Assembly (NCBI GenBank): GCA_030407085.1
Contig: CM059583.1
Span: 44,949,001-45,013,000 of the forward strand
Direction: 5' to 3'
Origin: Trichopria drosophilae
Lineage: Eukaryota > Arthropoda > Insecta > Hymenoptera > Diapriidae
Length of the DNA stretch: 64,000 bases
Positions 31,098 to 41,755 of this stretch are shown one piece after another; within the stretch, counting starts at the first letter, position 1, and each line of letters starts with the position of its first letter. The position numbers and the translations under genes were made by a program. Below the pieces are notes generated by a model. It saw only the letters and a program-made list of their open reading frames with translations. It did not search any database and was not told the DNA's origin.

Positions 31098-34000
31098 TTC
31101 AAGATTTAGTTTATTTTATATCTTAGTTTTACAAAAAATTATGAGATTGCCTGCTTTTTGATGATTTCTTAAACTAGTATACTTTACGACTAATGGAAGC
31201 ATATTTATGTATATTAAAGAGGAGCAAGTGCAAGTCAGAACTAAAATATTCAGAGTGTTTGCTTGTTATCCCTCTAGTAGATCTGTTTATCCCTAATAGA
31301 TATTCGTTTGACACAAACTGTGTTCAGTACTTAGATGTAGTATGTATTTTTAAAGCCTTTGCATTATTATTATTAGGTCTATGTCGATTGATAATACAAA
31401 AACGTTAGCATAATTTGTACCGGAGAAAGAGATATGTAATAAGAATTGTAATATTGAAATGCAGTGGACCACATGTGAACTGATTCTTGAATAATAAAAG
31501 TTTACGGATCAATCTGGTGTTATGTGGGATGAGTGGGTTTTCTGTCCACCAAATGATGTGGGTAGAAGAACTATACGAGGATTGTATTCAGTACTGAAGA
31601 GGGTCAACGTTGTAATTAAGGCAGATGTTTGAGTTCCGACGTAATTACGAATCGTTTTGCTAATAGTGGACAACATTTAGAAACGATCTCAGTTTCAAAT
31701 TTCAGTGCGGGAAAAACACACAATTTCAATGAGTTTCGTTCGAACAAAATCGAAAGTCCCGATTACCAGAGGCGAGAGATATAATAAATGTTGTTATTGA
31801 TGTAGGTGTATCGATGAACATCTACTGCGTCTTGTGTACGCGACTTTTAGTTAGCGATGAATGTGACGGCGAAACATAAGTAATAAAAAAGACTTTGGGT
31901 TACCACACTGAATTTATTTGAAAGATGGAACACTCGAAATATAATAAGCTTGCCACGTGTTATAATATTTAGCTTCGTGTATTGAAGCGTCGTGGATGAG
32001 ATCGGAAACGTGAGTGAGTGAAAAACCGTCGATTTTAAATCGCTAACTGGACCCATATATACAGATCTTTATACTCTACACATTGCCACAATATAAACAT
32101 AAAAGCAACTATTTACAGTTTCTTCATAGATATTATTCATTATATGAAATAATTGGTAAAGGCTTTAACACAACATTATTATTCTAAAATACAGGCTCAA
32201 CAAATGTCTTGTTAGCAAAGAAAGGATTAGTTAGGCGTTTTCAATAACCTGTGGTAATGAAAGAATGAAGATTATTGGCGAGCATAAAGATGGTCTTTTA
32301 TTATATTTCGTACACCATTTCGTACTAATTTATACACTTTATTACCTTCTCGCAGACAATTGGTTCAATTGCGTTAAATTAAATATACACAAATGTTTAC
32401 ATTATGTAAAAAAAAAACAATATTAAAACGTTGAATAATTTAATTTTGTAACAGAAAAATAAAATTGACTAGAGAAAATGCAGAATTAAACCTGAAACAA
32501 TAATGAGGCCATCTCTCTCACCAGGTACTCTTTTCGATTGCGAAATTGTTAAAGATCTTCATGCATGAAAACAACACTCATCGGTCTACTTTATTCTAAA
32601 AGAGTTTAACTAGCAAACTGCTCTAGAAGATTTCCGTTGACAAGGGCTTTACCCCTCCACCTCGTACAAAATAACAAAGCTTGATAAGATTAAATAAAAA
32701 TATTTGCTTATAAACAAAATTTATAGAAGATTAATAACGTTAAGTGCACATTTTGATGCATCCATCTAATAATAATGGCAATATGTAACAAAAATATGTT
32801 CATTTATTAAACAATTTATAGATTATTGCACGGAAAGAATGATGTAGGTTATGAATCATGTTTGCAAGCAAGTTTATCGTGAAATTAAAGCATTATACAA
32901 TAAGTTATAATAGAGAACGTGAGATGCAGAATATTTCAAATAGAAAACTGATTACATTAATTGTTATTCATAAATTTATCAACGTTTTAAGCTCCATTTT
33001 TACCCTCGAATTTCAGTAGATATTGCCCTTTTAAGAAGGTTCAATAGACTGTTCAAATCTAGTTTGAACGTTTCTTCGCGGTAAAGGTTTAAATGAGAAT
33101 TATGCAAATAAAATGATAAAGTTCATTTAAAAAGTTAAGTAAAGAAAAGAATTCATAATTGAAATCAGTGAGTCATCAAATCGTAGGTAATAATCTTCAT
33201 CGTCCACACTGTAAGAAAATAAATATAATTAAAAAATCAAATTTCAGATTTAAATACATTATCGTATTCTAATTATATACAATTATCTTCTCCCGTTGTT
33301 TTACTCGCTTTAAAACGTCGAAATCCTTTAGTAATTGATCAACTTTTAACAATTACTGTGAATAACACGTACTGCTTTATCTCGTTCCCCTCGCGGGAAT
33401 AAATGGCAAAATCATTCCTATCGGATAACTTTGTGCTTTAGGGGTCGACTCTGCTTAACGACTCTCGTGCAAAGAATGGACAAGTTTGTTCCAATTTCAA
33501 AAGTGTTTTAGGCGTTGTATCAGCGTACTCTTAAAATAGAGCAACGTAATTTAGTGAGTAGCGAAGCGTGCAGATAGTTTAAGTTAATGTACTTCCGAAA
33601 GTATATTTACAATAAATGATTTAAAATTACGTTTTCAACTTTTTTAATCGTTTTTTCAAGTACTATTACTTTTTGTCGCAAATATCCAATTTCATATTAC
33701 TTATAATTGTTTTTAAATTTAGTGTCTCATTTGAATACATGCATTGTTCTTCATATAATATAAACATATGTATTAGAAGGGCATCTTAGTAAATCGTTTA
33801 TTTTTCGAAATTAATTTTTTTGGGGGGATTTTTGGAATATGAGGAACGTTAGTATATTTGAAGGATTTCAACCTTTAGTGCATTATGAATTTGAGGCTTT
33901 ATGAATAGGAACATTTGTCAAATTTGTCATTAATGAATCTGTAGTCTATGCCTAGTATATTATTAATCAGTCATAAAGAACTTATACACTCTAAATCATT

Positions 34001-34140
34001 GAAGGTCAAAGAGTTCAATTCAAAGTTTAACGATATATTTTAAACATAGTTTTCATTTTCGCTATTTTAAAAGATCTTATATTTGATTGTTAGACTAATT
34101 TTTTGTCACACTCGCACGAAAATCCATCTTTCCGTACAGA
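31098..34140 (-). other. Intron sequence, mostly unstructured
   Basis: AT-rich. A moderately GC-rich patch at about 31510-31870 and 31970-32060 shows one 35-40-codon plus-strand frame (WDEWVFCPPNDVGRRT and flanks, stop near 31630) without a recognised domain; it could be an old transposon or pseudogene fragment. At 33430-33480 another short GC-richer patch has no frame. No Groucho exon was found. Confidence 0.45.
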
Positions 34141-34376
34141 AAACCGGGCGAAAAGTGCCCGATTGCCGCCCGGTTTAATAAAAATGGGCGTCACATGGCG
34201 GAAAAAATGTTGGCCCGGTGGGATCGTTTACACATCTTTCATCGAAAAACAATCTTTTACGTTATGAAGATCATTGAATGTGCTTGACAGCCTTGGACCA
34301 CTTTACGCACCCTAAAGGTGAGTTGTACGGGTGTGACAAAAATAGTGTACTCATCACGGCGGTAATATACTATTTT
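34141..34376 (+). repeat. Dispersed repeat A, copy 2
   Basis: Matches 1-338. It begins with a perfect 10-bp hairpin, AAACCGGGCG (34141-34150) and CGCCCGGTTT (34167-34176), then TGGGCGTCACATGGCGGAAA, AACAATCTTTTACG, ATGAAGATCATTGAAT, GGACCACTTTACGC, GTACGGGTGTGACAAAAA, and ends GGTAATATACTATT. It lacks the internal hairpin block of copy 1. No ORF. Confidence 0.7.
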
Positions 34377-34750
34377 TGATGAATTCTTTATTAACAAATG
34401 AGCTAATGACATTATATATAACATTTACATTTTTATCAAACTACACCAATTAGTTTCTGTCGAGCTGAGTTTTTGATAGATCTTTTGTCTTCTTTCCGCA
34501 TAACTTTATGTGAAAAAAAGGACCTTTGGTATAGTTCACGTGTTATAATTTGTGGAAGACAACAGCGAATATTGTAGATTACAATATGATAGAGCATGAA
34601 AATCACAAGCTAAATTATTTATTTGACATGTTTTGGCATGTGAATTTGTTATACTTTAGCGATTGCGAACGTAGCATTACTTATCATTTAGATATCACAA
34701 GAAATTTTTCCCGTACACTTTCTCTTCGTTTTCATTTAATTACGTGCAAA

Positions 34751-35572
34751 TCAGGAAAACTTTCTTCCTACAATTTCACTGTCACGGATAAAATAAAAAC
34801 GTTGGATTTTAAAGCTGAGAATCGTTTGGTAGTTTTTGTGTCGAGATATAGCGATCCATGACCTAGTGAACGTTACCAGAAATAACCTAGAGTATGTTTC
34901 AGAGAGATGGACTGGCACTCTTAATTCTTGTGTGCCTGAGCGAAATTCACGATCAGTGATGTTACTATGCCAGATATATTTTTCAAAAAGGTAGAAGGGT
35001 GTCTTAGTTTTCATTGGGAGGTAAGTTATTATACCGATAACGGCATCCATGAAAGGAACAGGAACTTCCCTCATGCTTGGCTTACTTGACGCTAGTTTGT
35101 CTAAGCGGTTAACCTCCTTATGTCCTCTGATGACTCGATGCCAAGGAATCCAAAACATTTGTACATTTGCTGATGGTATTCTTATCTTAAATTCGTTATA
35201 TTTATATTTTATTTCCAGAATGCAAAGAGCTGTTTTAATATCGTTTTTTGCATTCTCTAAATTTTGCAAAGCACTAAGTGAGTCGGAGAAAATGCAGAAG
35301 CTATGCCCTAGTTTATTTAACGCAATGTCTGTCGCATCTCTTAAAGCTACGCATTCGGCAGTGAACACTGACGCATATTTACATAGCCTTTTAGACGAGC
35401 TGATGTTTAGTGACGGGCAAAAACAGGCAGCACCAACCGCTTCAGCTTCCAAAATTTTACTGCCGCCTGTGAATATCACGATAGAGTTATCCGTATTTAC
35501 ATTCGCATCTTGCAAGGGTATGTTGAAGATTAGGTCAACGTTTTTACTATGTTGGAATGCTTTGCCTAGTTT
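34751..35572 (-). pseudogene. Non-LTR retrotransposon RNase H domain, degenerate
   Basis: The frame is open from 35572 down to 34751. Numbering from the TTG at 35515, it shows IVIFTGGSK at residues 12-20, TAECVAL at 52-58, FSDSLSAL at 76-83 and FWIPWHRVIRGHKE at 121-134, followed by NRLDKLA. These are the strand-1, Glu, Asp and His motifs of the RNase H domain found at the C-terminus of R1/Jockey-type non-LTR retrotransposon polyproteins. Normally strand 1 has TDGS, but here the catalytic Asp is Gly17. Glu54, Asp78 and His126 are kept, and the last acidic position is doubtful (Asn136 or Asp139). Upstream, where reverse transcriptase should be, a TAG ends the frame and no RT motif follows, so the copy is 5'-truncated. 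It lies antisense to nothing known and is not functional. Confidence 0.85.
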
Positions 35573-36074
35573 CTATATCAACTGGTTATTTGGTAATGCA
35601 TGTATAATAGTCGCGATCGTAGATGGTATGATTATTTTGTACGTGTAGGTGTATTTTGATTCCTTGGATTTCTGATGGTACTCTGTATAGGTATGTTATA
35701 TTTATCGCTTTCAACCGTTTCTATGGTCTGTTAATTATATCACACACTACCACACTAATGTTGGTTAGTATTTTGTATAAGCTATTTGATTGAAGCATGA
35801 CGGGAGCTAACACTTAACAGCGAATACCATTTTTTTGGATGTTGTAAAATTACTGAATAGTAGCAATAATCAATTCAATATATTGATTGTTTTGTAAAGG
35901 ATTACGAACACGTATACAGGTCCGCCCCCCCCTCAAGATTCAACATCAAAACCTGTTAAATTCAATTAAATAATAATTACAGCTAACAGTATGAAATAAA
36001 GATTTAATACATCTGTATACTAAATTTTATTCGTTATTTAATTAATTAAGATAATGGTACATGTTATTTTATCC
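35573..36074. other. Sequence between retrotransposon remnant and fold-back element
   Basis: AT-rich with a poly-C run near 35925-35931. It may include more decayed retrotransposon sequence (frame-broken on the minus strand at 35573-35700), but no motif is readable. The plus-strand frame at 35049-35648 is antisense to the RNase H remnant and is not a gene. Confidence 0.4.
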
Positions 36075-36473
36075 AAAGGAGGATGTCCACGAGTATAGGT
36101 GATTTCTGCCCCTGATTTGACCTTCGTAACTAACAAATTCGGTTAGAGTATAATGTGAACTAACACCTAATAGCAAATTCGATTGTTTTATGATGTGAGA
36201 AAGTTTAAAAAACGCCTTTAAAGCCGCGGATTAAGCATAGTAAAATGCAGTAATTTCAGTAGTAATAGGCCGCACTATGTGTTGTTCGCAGTAGGTGCGG
36301 ACTGTTACTACTTAGAATCCAGCATTTTTCTATGTATAATCCGCGACTTTTAACAACAACGATTTTTAAAACTTTTTCGAATGATAAAACAATGGAATTT
36401 TCCATTAGGTGTTAGTTCTCGGAGGTTCCATCTCGAGGGCGGAAATCACCAATACTCTTGGGCATCCATCTTT
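36075..36473. mobile_element. Fold-back MITE family F, copy 3
   Basis: Starts AAAGGAGGATGTCCACGAGT and ends with the inverted ACTCTTGGGCATCCATCTTT. Inner matching arms are GTGAACTAACACCTAAT against ATTAGGTGTTAGTTCTC, GCCGCGGATTAAGCATAG against CTATGTATAATCCGCGAC, and AGTAGTAATAGGCCGCAC against GCGGACTGTTACTACTTAG around a GTGTTGTTCGCAG centre. Compared with copy 2 the right arm has lost the ATACTCTACTCGAATTTGTC segment. Confidence 0.8.
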
Positions 36474-37010
36474 CACTCTAGGCCATTGATTGTAATCTAC
36501 CTGAATAACTAAAAATCTCAAATACGAATGTTCAGTTTACAGATTACAACATATATATGTATGTGTCAGTCTCCTTTTGTCCTACATGAGAAAAAAATAT
36601 TATTAAATCTTTGAAACTTTTGAAGTTCTATTTGAGAATATACCTCGTAAAAAGTAGTGATGTAAGTAGTAACAGTTGACAACGTGTTTCATGCGGACTT
36701 ACTTTGGTGTGTTCTATGAATTATATTATATAATCATATTAATTTTTCCAAGGTTATACAATTTTCAGTTTATATATTATCTATGTATTTAAATAAAGTA
36801 TTAAGGATTCATGTAAATGCCATGAAAATGTTTCAGACTAGTGGAATGCAGATGTATAATCTTGTATAAGTAACGAGTATTTTTAACATTCATTGAGGTA
36901 TTTCTGAGATATTGAGGTCTGAATTTGAATATGTTAAAATGAAAATGTTTCGAGATTTAATAAGTTCCAAAAGTTCAAAAATTCGAGTCGCGTCTATTGC
37001 CAACAAAATA

Positions 37011-37258
37011 CAGTAGTCCTTCTATTATTCTAAATTGTCCAGTCAGGCAAGATGGCGGTCTTCTTCTCTTATATTAATTTTCTCCTTTCTCCCACTAAAT
37101 GTTTGCTGTTTTGCTTTTTCTCTCTCCGTCTCTTTCGCAGCGCATGCACAGTTATGGCATATGTGCTTCTAAGGAAAGTAGTAGGTGCGGTGGGGAGAAC
37201 GCATGAGGGGAAATATTAGAATAGAAGAGAAAAAATCAGAATAAGAGAAGGACTACTG
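37011..37258. mobile_element. pogo/Tigger-like MITE (248 bp, TA duplication), nested
   Basis: Flanked by TA (37009-37010 and 37259-37260). Terminal inverted repeats are CAGTAGTCCTTCTATTATTC on the left and GAATAAGAGAAGGACTACTG on the right. CAGTRGTCC-type ends with TA target sites are typical of pogo/Tigger elements. The interior is pyrimidine-rich on one side with CTTTCGCAGCGCATGCACAG, and has no ORF. It is inserted right at the remnant of fold-back family F that continues at 37262. Confidence 0.72.
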
Positions 37259-37261
37259 TAA

Positions 37262-37445
37262 GTTGAGGACTGTTACTACTTAAACTGCGGCATTTATAGG
37301 ACATAGAATACGCGCCTCCAACAGTGGTGTTTACAATTCCCTCGTTACAAAACAGTCAAATTTGCTAATAGATGATCAATGGCATTAGCCTGATCAAATT
37401 TTATCGGAGTTTTCATCCCGAAGGCAGAAATCTAAACTTGTAGAC
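37262..37445. mobile_element. Fold-back MITE family F, copy 4 (right half only)
   Basis: Begins GAGGACTGTTACTACTTAAA, then AAACTGCGGCATTTATAGGA, a CGTTACAAAACAGTCAAATTT block, TTTTATCGGAGTTTTCATC and a final GGCAGAAATCTAAACTTGTA. The order matches the right arm of copies 2 and 3. Its left half may be the AAGTAGTAACAGT string near 36667, which would place the pogo-like MITE and other sequence inside it. Confidence 0.55.
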
Positions 37446-37950
37446 ATAATCTATTATACATATGGTGAGCCCTTTACTAGTCATACATTTTCAATAACAT
37501 TAAAATGTCAAATTAAAGGATACTGAGAAAGATATATAATCTTAATATTAATTAATTTCTTGCTACAATGGAGTGATTGTCTAATTATTGGATTCATATA
37601 ACTATAATTGAAGATTTATCGTCGGTATGCCAGAGCAATAAGCGAGTACTTCCAGTAAAAAATTTGATGGTTACTGCAACCAAGAAGTTTTTCCGTGCAT
37701 GCGGAACATCCAATTTAGTACAAAACTATAATTTTTCAAACAACACTACTACTCCGAGCCAAACGTAAAAGTTCCTGTCTAAAACAGTTTCAAAGCATTA
37801 ATTGTAAACGAATCACTTTACAATACCGTGCATGTAGAAATAAATCCCAGATTAAGGGTTTAGAAATATATTTTCCGGAATTCTATCGTTAAAGCAAATT
37901 GAAACTAAACCGTGCAAATGAATCGTAGAACATCATCAACTAGCAATAGG
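37446..37950. other. AT-rich intron sequence
   Basis: No feature apart from a 63-codon plus-strand frame (37577-37768) without a recognised domain. Confidence 0.4.
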
Positions 37951-39060
37951 GGATATCTCGGAAAAAGCCGATGTTGCATTTGGCATTTCCTCCAAAATTC
38001 GACTCGCCGATATCGTAATTTTTCTCTCTCTCCGCGGATCGGAGTCGGATAACGGCTATCGTCATTTACCTATCGCAAGTGCCCGCGCCCGAAATGTACG
38101 CACCGAATAGCTCTTACAGATTGTTCACGGATATCAGCGTTATATCTATTAAAAATATATACGGTATATAGGCGGACTCGAATGCACGTTAGCCGCAGAA
38201 CGGACATATAGGTGAGAGCGCGGGCGGCTTTGGAAAAAAAAAGAGTACGAGTAGGTGCCCGGGGGTAGAGAGCGGGCCCGGAGGATGAGGTGTGCGAAGG
38301 GTGGGTCTGGGGCTAATGGAGGAGGAGGATGGGAGCCAGGGGGTGGACGAAGGGAGGTATAACATTGAGATTAGCAACGGGGAAAAAATCGATGTCATCG
38401 CTCCCAGCCCATGGCACCGTCGCTCGCGCGCTCACTCGCAACCCCTCCGTGCCACCCCCCTTGGAGGACCAAATAAAAGAACGCGAGTAGCACACGTTCT
38501 CACTGCGTGTATATACGGGAGAGTGCACCAGAGCCGGCCAAAGCGAGACAGATGGACGAGAGGGGCACCGGGGGGCCCCAGCCGAAGGGGGTGGGCGCAA
38601 AAAGGGAGAAACCGGAAAAAGCGACTCCCGGCCTGCAATCCCCGAACCTGGACCGATAGACGCGTATGTGTAGACGAGCGGAAGAGGAACGACGCAAGGA
38701 CCAAAGGGAGAACGGGATGCGCCTATGTATATATGTACAATCTACGTGTGTGCGGACGGGTTGCATGCAATTGGATGGTCTGCATATTTTTCACCGGGCA
38801 GACACCCTGATGAATCGCTCGATAAAAATTAAGCGCGCAAAGGTCAAAGGATCGGGAAGGAGATTGGGCGCGGCTTTGCTCAGGCATTTTTTGAATAACG
38901 ATGGGCCGCGGCGATGTCGTTCTCTACGTTCCAAAGTCTATACAACGAGACGACATCCGAAGCTCATGCGAATTCGGAGGAGAAAAGATTTTATTTCTAA
39001 GTTTATTTGTCCAAGTGTGTCTCTCCCTGCTGAGAGGGTCGTCACTTACTTTTGCCCTTT
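37950..39060. other. Largest GC-rich island in the big intron
   Basis: Strongly GC- and CpG-rich over about 1.1 kb, with long overlapping frames on both strands (172 and 136 codons on plus, 88-95 on minus). All translate to Arg/Gly/Pro-rich low-complexity sequence with no domain, as expected of stop-poor GC-rich DNA. TATATA-like strings occur at 38150-38180 and in the 38725-38740 TATGTATATATG run. The region could contain a non-coding first exon, an alternative promoter or a conserved regulatory block; transcription would have to be shown. Confidence 0.4.
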
Positions 39061-39608
39061 GAGCGGGATTTCTTAAATTGAAAGCTAAACTTTCTATCCA
39101 ATGAATTTCTCATTTTTATACATGAGAGCTGCATGTGCTGTCGAAACTGTATTAGTCATCACACCTGTCTTGAACAAAAAAAGTTCTTAGGGTGTTTGAA
39201 TCTTTTTGCTCGAATAAAAAAAATTGAAATGGTAGAAAATTTTATCCGATCCTTATAACGCATTTCTCATGAATATAAGATTCATTGGAGAGAGTACATT
39301 AAGTAATATGGAGAAAAATTTTCGTAAAACATCTTAGAACCGCGAAAACTAAAACAGGTGACCCTTCCTGCAGCTATATTATTTACCTGATCAAAAAGAA
39401 GCATTCCACGAATACCGTCAAATCTTTAAAAGCTGGCGAGTATCTTAATATGTGTGCATTTCCAACAATACCAGTGATTCTCAAACAGTCAATTCGTTTC
39501 AATGAACAGAAAATATCCAAACTTGAATAGTCGCAAAAAATGTTTTTCAGTGTGTGAATCACAATTGGTAAAGGAATGCGACATTCTTGCAGCATACTGA
39601 TCGATTAA

Positions 39609-40437
39609 CCCATTTACTGGAAGGCGTTTTCAAATAAAAAGTGCCAAAACTTGTACGAGCCAGTTTTCGTCCAATTTCGATGACAATGTTAATTAGGGGG
39701 TTTTGAGGGTCGCTGATTACGAATCTGATGTCAGAATTTAAAAATTCAAAATGGCGGATCCAAGATGGCGGACCAAAATACAAAAAGATACTTGATGTAA
39801 AAGAAATTTGTTAGTAGGGAGTTGTTGGGGTCTAAAATACTATCCGTCCTCTTCTGTTCGTTGAGCAGAAGAAAGAGAGAATGGCATAGCTGCGCAAAAA
39901 TATGCGCACTTGCCCGCTCCTCTCTTAAAAAAGAAACTACTAGTGCACACAAATGATCAGCACTAGTAGTGTTCACTAATAGTAATTTAGTGCACTATTA
40001 GATCACTACTGCAATTCTGCAGTCTCGCAAAACTAGGGCAAACGTGTTTTATGAAATACATGAAATTGAGGTCGCTAATATAAGGTCAAAATTCATTTTC
40101 CACATTCGGTTTGCTATCATGGATCTACCATATTGAATTTAGCAAATTTGACGTCGGATTGTGCAATATTATTTTTTCATACTATATTAGGTCAGTCATT
40201 TTGAATTTTGAACAACCCATGACAGATTCGTAATCAGCGACCCCAAAAGCCTATGAGTAGTAAACATAGCGGAAAATTAAAAACTTTTATACTTTTTCAT
40301 ATTGAATCGGCTATTTTGAATTTTGAAATTTTTACATCAAATTTGAATTCAGCGACCCCAAAAACTCTTCAGTTACAAATTTTAAGACGATTGGTTGAGT
40401 CGTTTCAAAGATATTGACGTCATCATTAGTTAAGGAG
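39609..40437. mobile_element. TTAA-flanked element, copy 4 (degraded)
   Basis: The left end is clear: TTAA at 39605-39608, then CCCATTTACTGGAAGGCG. A plus-strand unit follows with GGGTCGCTGATTACGAATCT and CAAAATGGCGGATCCAAGAT. From about 40125 to 40400 two minus-strand units carry CATTTTGAATTTTGAA, GATTCGTAATCAGCGACCCC and AATTCAGCGACCCC. The right end is tentatively GAG+TTAA (TTAA at 40438-40441). Another loose core, CAAAATGGCAGATAC, lies just outside at about 40995. The interior at 39895-40030 has palindromic CACTAGTAGT/ACTAGTAGTG strings. Confidence 0.6.
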
Positions 40438-40441
40438 TTAA

Positions 40442-41689
40442 ATAGTTTGAAAATTAAAAATTAAACGGAGTTTTCAACAAAACATATGCATTACTATATA
40501 CGGATTTTGATTTGCGACACTTAAATTCTTTTGATGAATTCTTGCATTGCAATTTATATGTATTCTTTAAGTTATCAAATAATAAATTTTTCGTTGTAAT
40601 GCACTGATTTAACCTGAAATTCATGAAAGATGTACCAGAGTAATCCGACTCGATTATCTGCCGTTAAGATTTACTTCAGGTAAAAAGATTGAAATCCCCT
40701 CGTATTTTTTACATCATGGACGAACTTCAACACAGGTGTCATGACAGTCTTAGGCCCTATATGCCAAGCTGGTCCAGGAACGGGGACAATGACTTGGATT
40801 CGAGAAAGCACTAATTGTGAACTTTTTGTAACTTGAAAGTGACAAGTTCAGGAATCATTACACGAGTGTCCAAAAATATTATTGGCTATGCGATCTTATA
40901 TTCAAATCTACCTTTAGTGTAGCGGAATCTGATCGATTGATTAATTAAACTTAGTAAAGTAGTAGTAGAATTCGAATCTAACTGAAAACACAAAAATTCA
41001 AAATGGCAGATACAAAACGATGGACATAACTTTTTAAATTGATACGTATACTTCTGAAACTTTACACAGGAAAGTTTCTGAGGATGGGGAATTTAAATCG
41101 TTAAAATAATTATCTGATTTGGTGTTCACACTCAAATTATAGTATGTTGATTATTTTGAATATAAATTTTTTATTATTTAATGTTTCAATTTCATGCTCT
41201 CAAAAACCCTGGAGTTTCGTAATTATCAAAACGAACTTACTCATATACGATTTTGAAAATAACATTTTGATAATTTCTTTAGTTTCCAAAAAATAATACA
41301 ATTAAAGTAATCTCTAAATTACAAGTTTATTTGGCTCTAAAAGGCGCACGACCCACAAATCGGTTAAGAATAGTCATCGGGTCAAAGGAATTCCGAATTC
41401 TTTTTCTCACTTTACTGATCAGTGATCATTTATTTATACACGTGCGTAATGTTTTCGGAAACTGAATCTGAAATCAAAATGGTATCATTCATAATAATTA
41501 ATCCTATTTAGCCACTATAAATTTGATAAAGGCCCACAAGGGTGATTTTCATACTGAAGATGGAATGTTGATAATTGATAAATACGGGTAGTGTCATGTG
41601 CATTAGACTTATAAAAGTTTATTGATTCTCACCTGGGACAGTTTAAATGATCACTTTGAAGTGGAACATTGTATCGAGTAAAGGCAGTA
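40442..41689 (-). other. Intron sequence, no clear feature
   Basis: AT-rich; one stray family core (AAATTCAAAATGGCAGAT near 40995). No exon seen. Confidence 0.4.
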
Positions 41690-41755
41690 GTTTAAGTAGT
41701 AACATCCGCACCGAGGTCTCTGTATAAAAGGTATGGACTATTACTACTTATGCTC
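41690..41755. repeat. Fold-back family F core fragment
   Basis: TTTAAGTAGTAACATCCGCAC on the left and GGACTATTACTACTTA on the right are inverted and match only the centre of the family F elements. The outer arms are missing or unrecognisable. Confidence 0.5.

Noticed and set aside
31510..31640. Short plus-strand frame with WDEWVFCPPNDVGRRT
   Set aside because: Under 45 codons, no domain recognised, no repeat partner in the window; left as unassigned intron sequence.
35049..35648. 199-codon plus-strand frame
   Set aside because: Antisense to the RNase H remnant, which has recognisable motifs.
38292..39076. 172- and 136-codon plus-strand frames in the GC island
   Set aside because: Arg/Gly-rich low-complexity translation without domain, similar-length frames on the opposite strand, and no splice-compatible structure. 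They are stop-poor GC-rich DNA.
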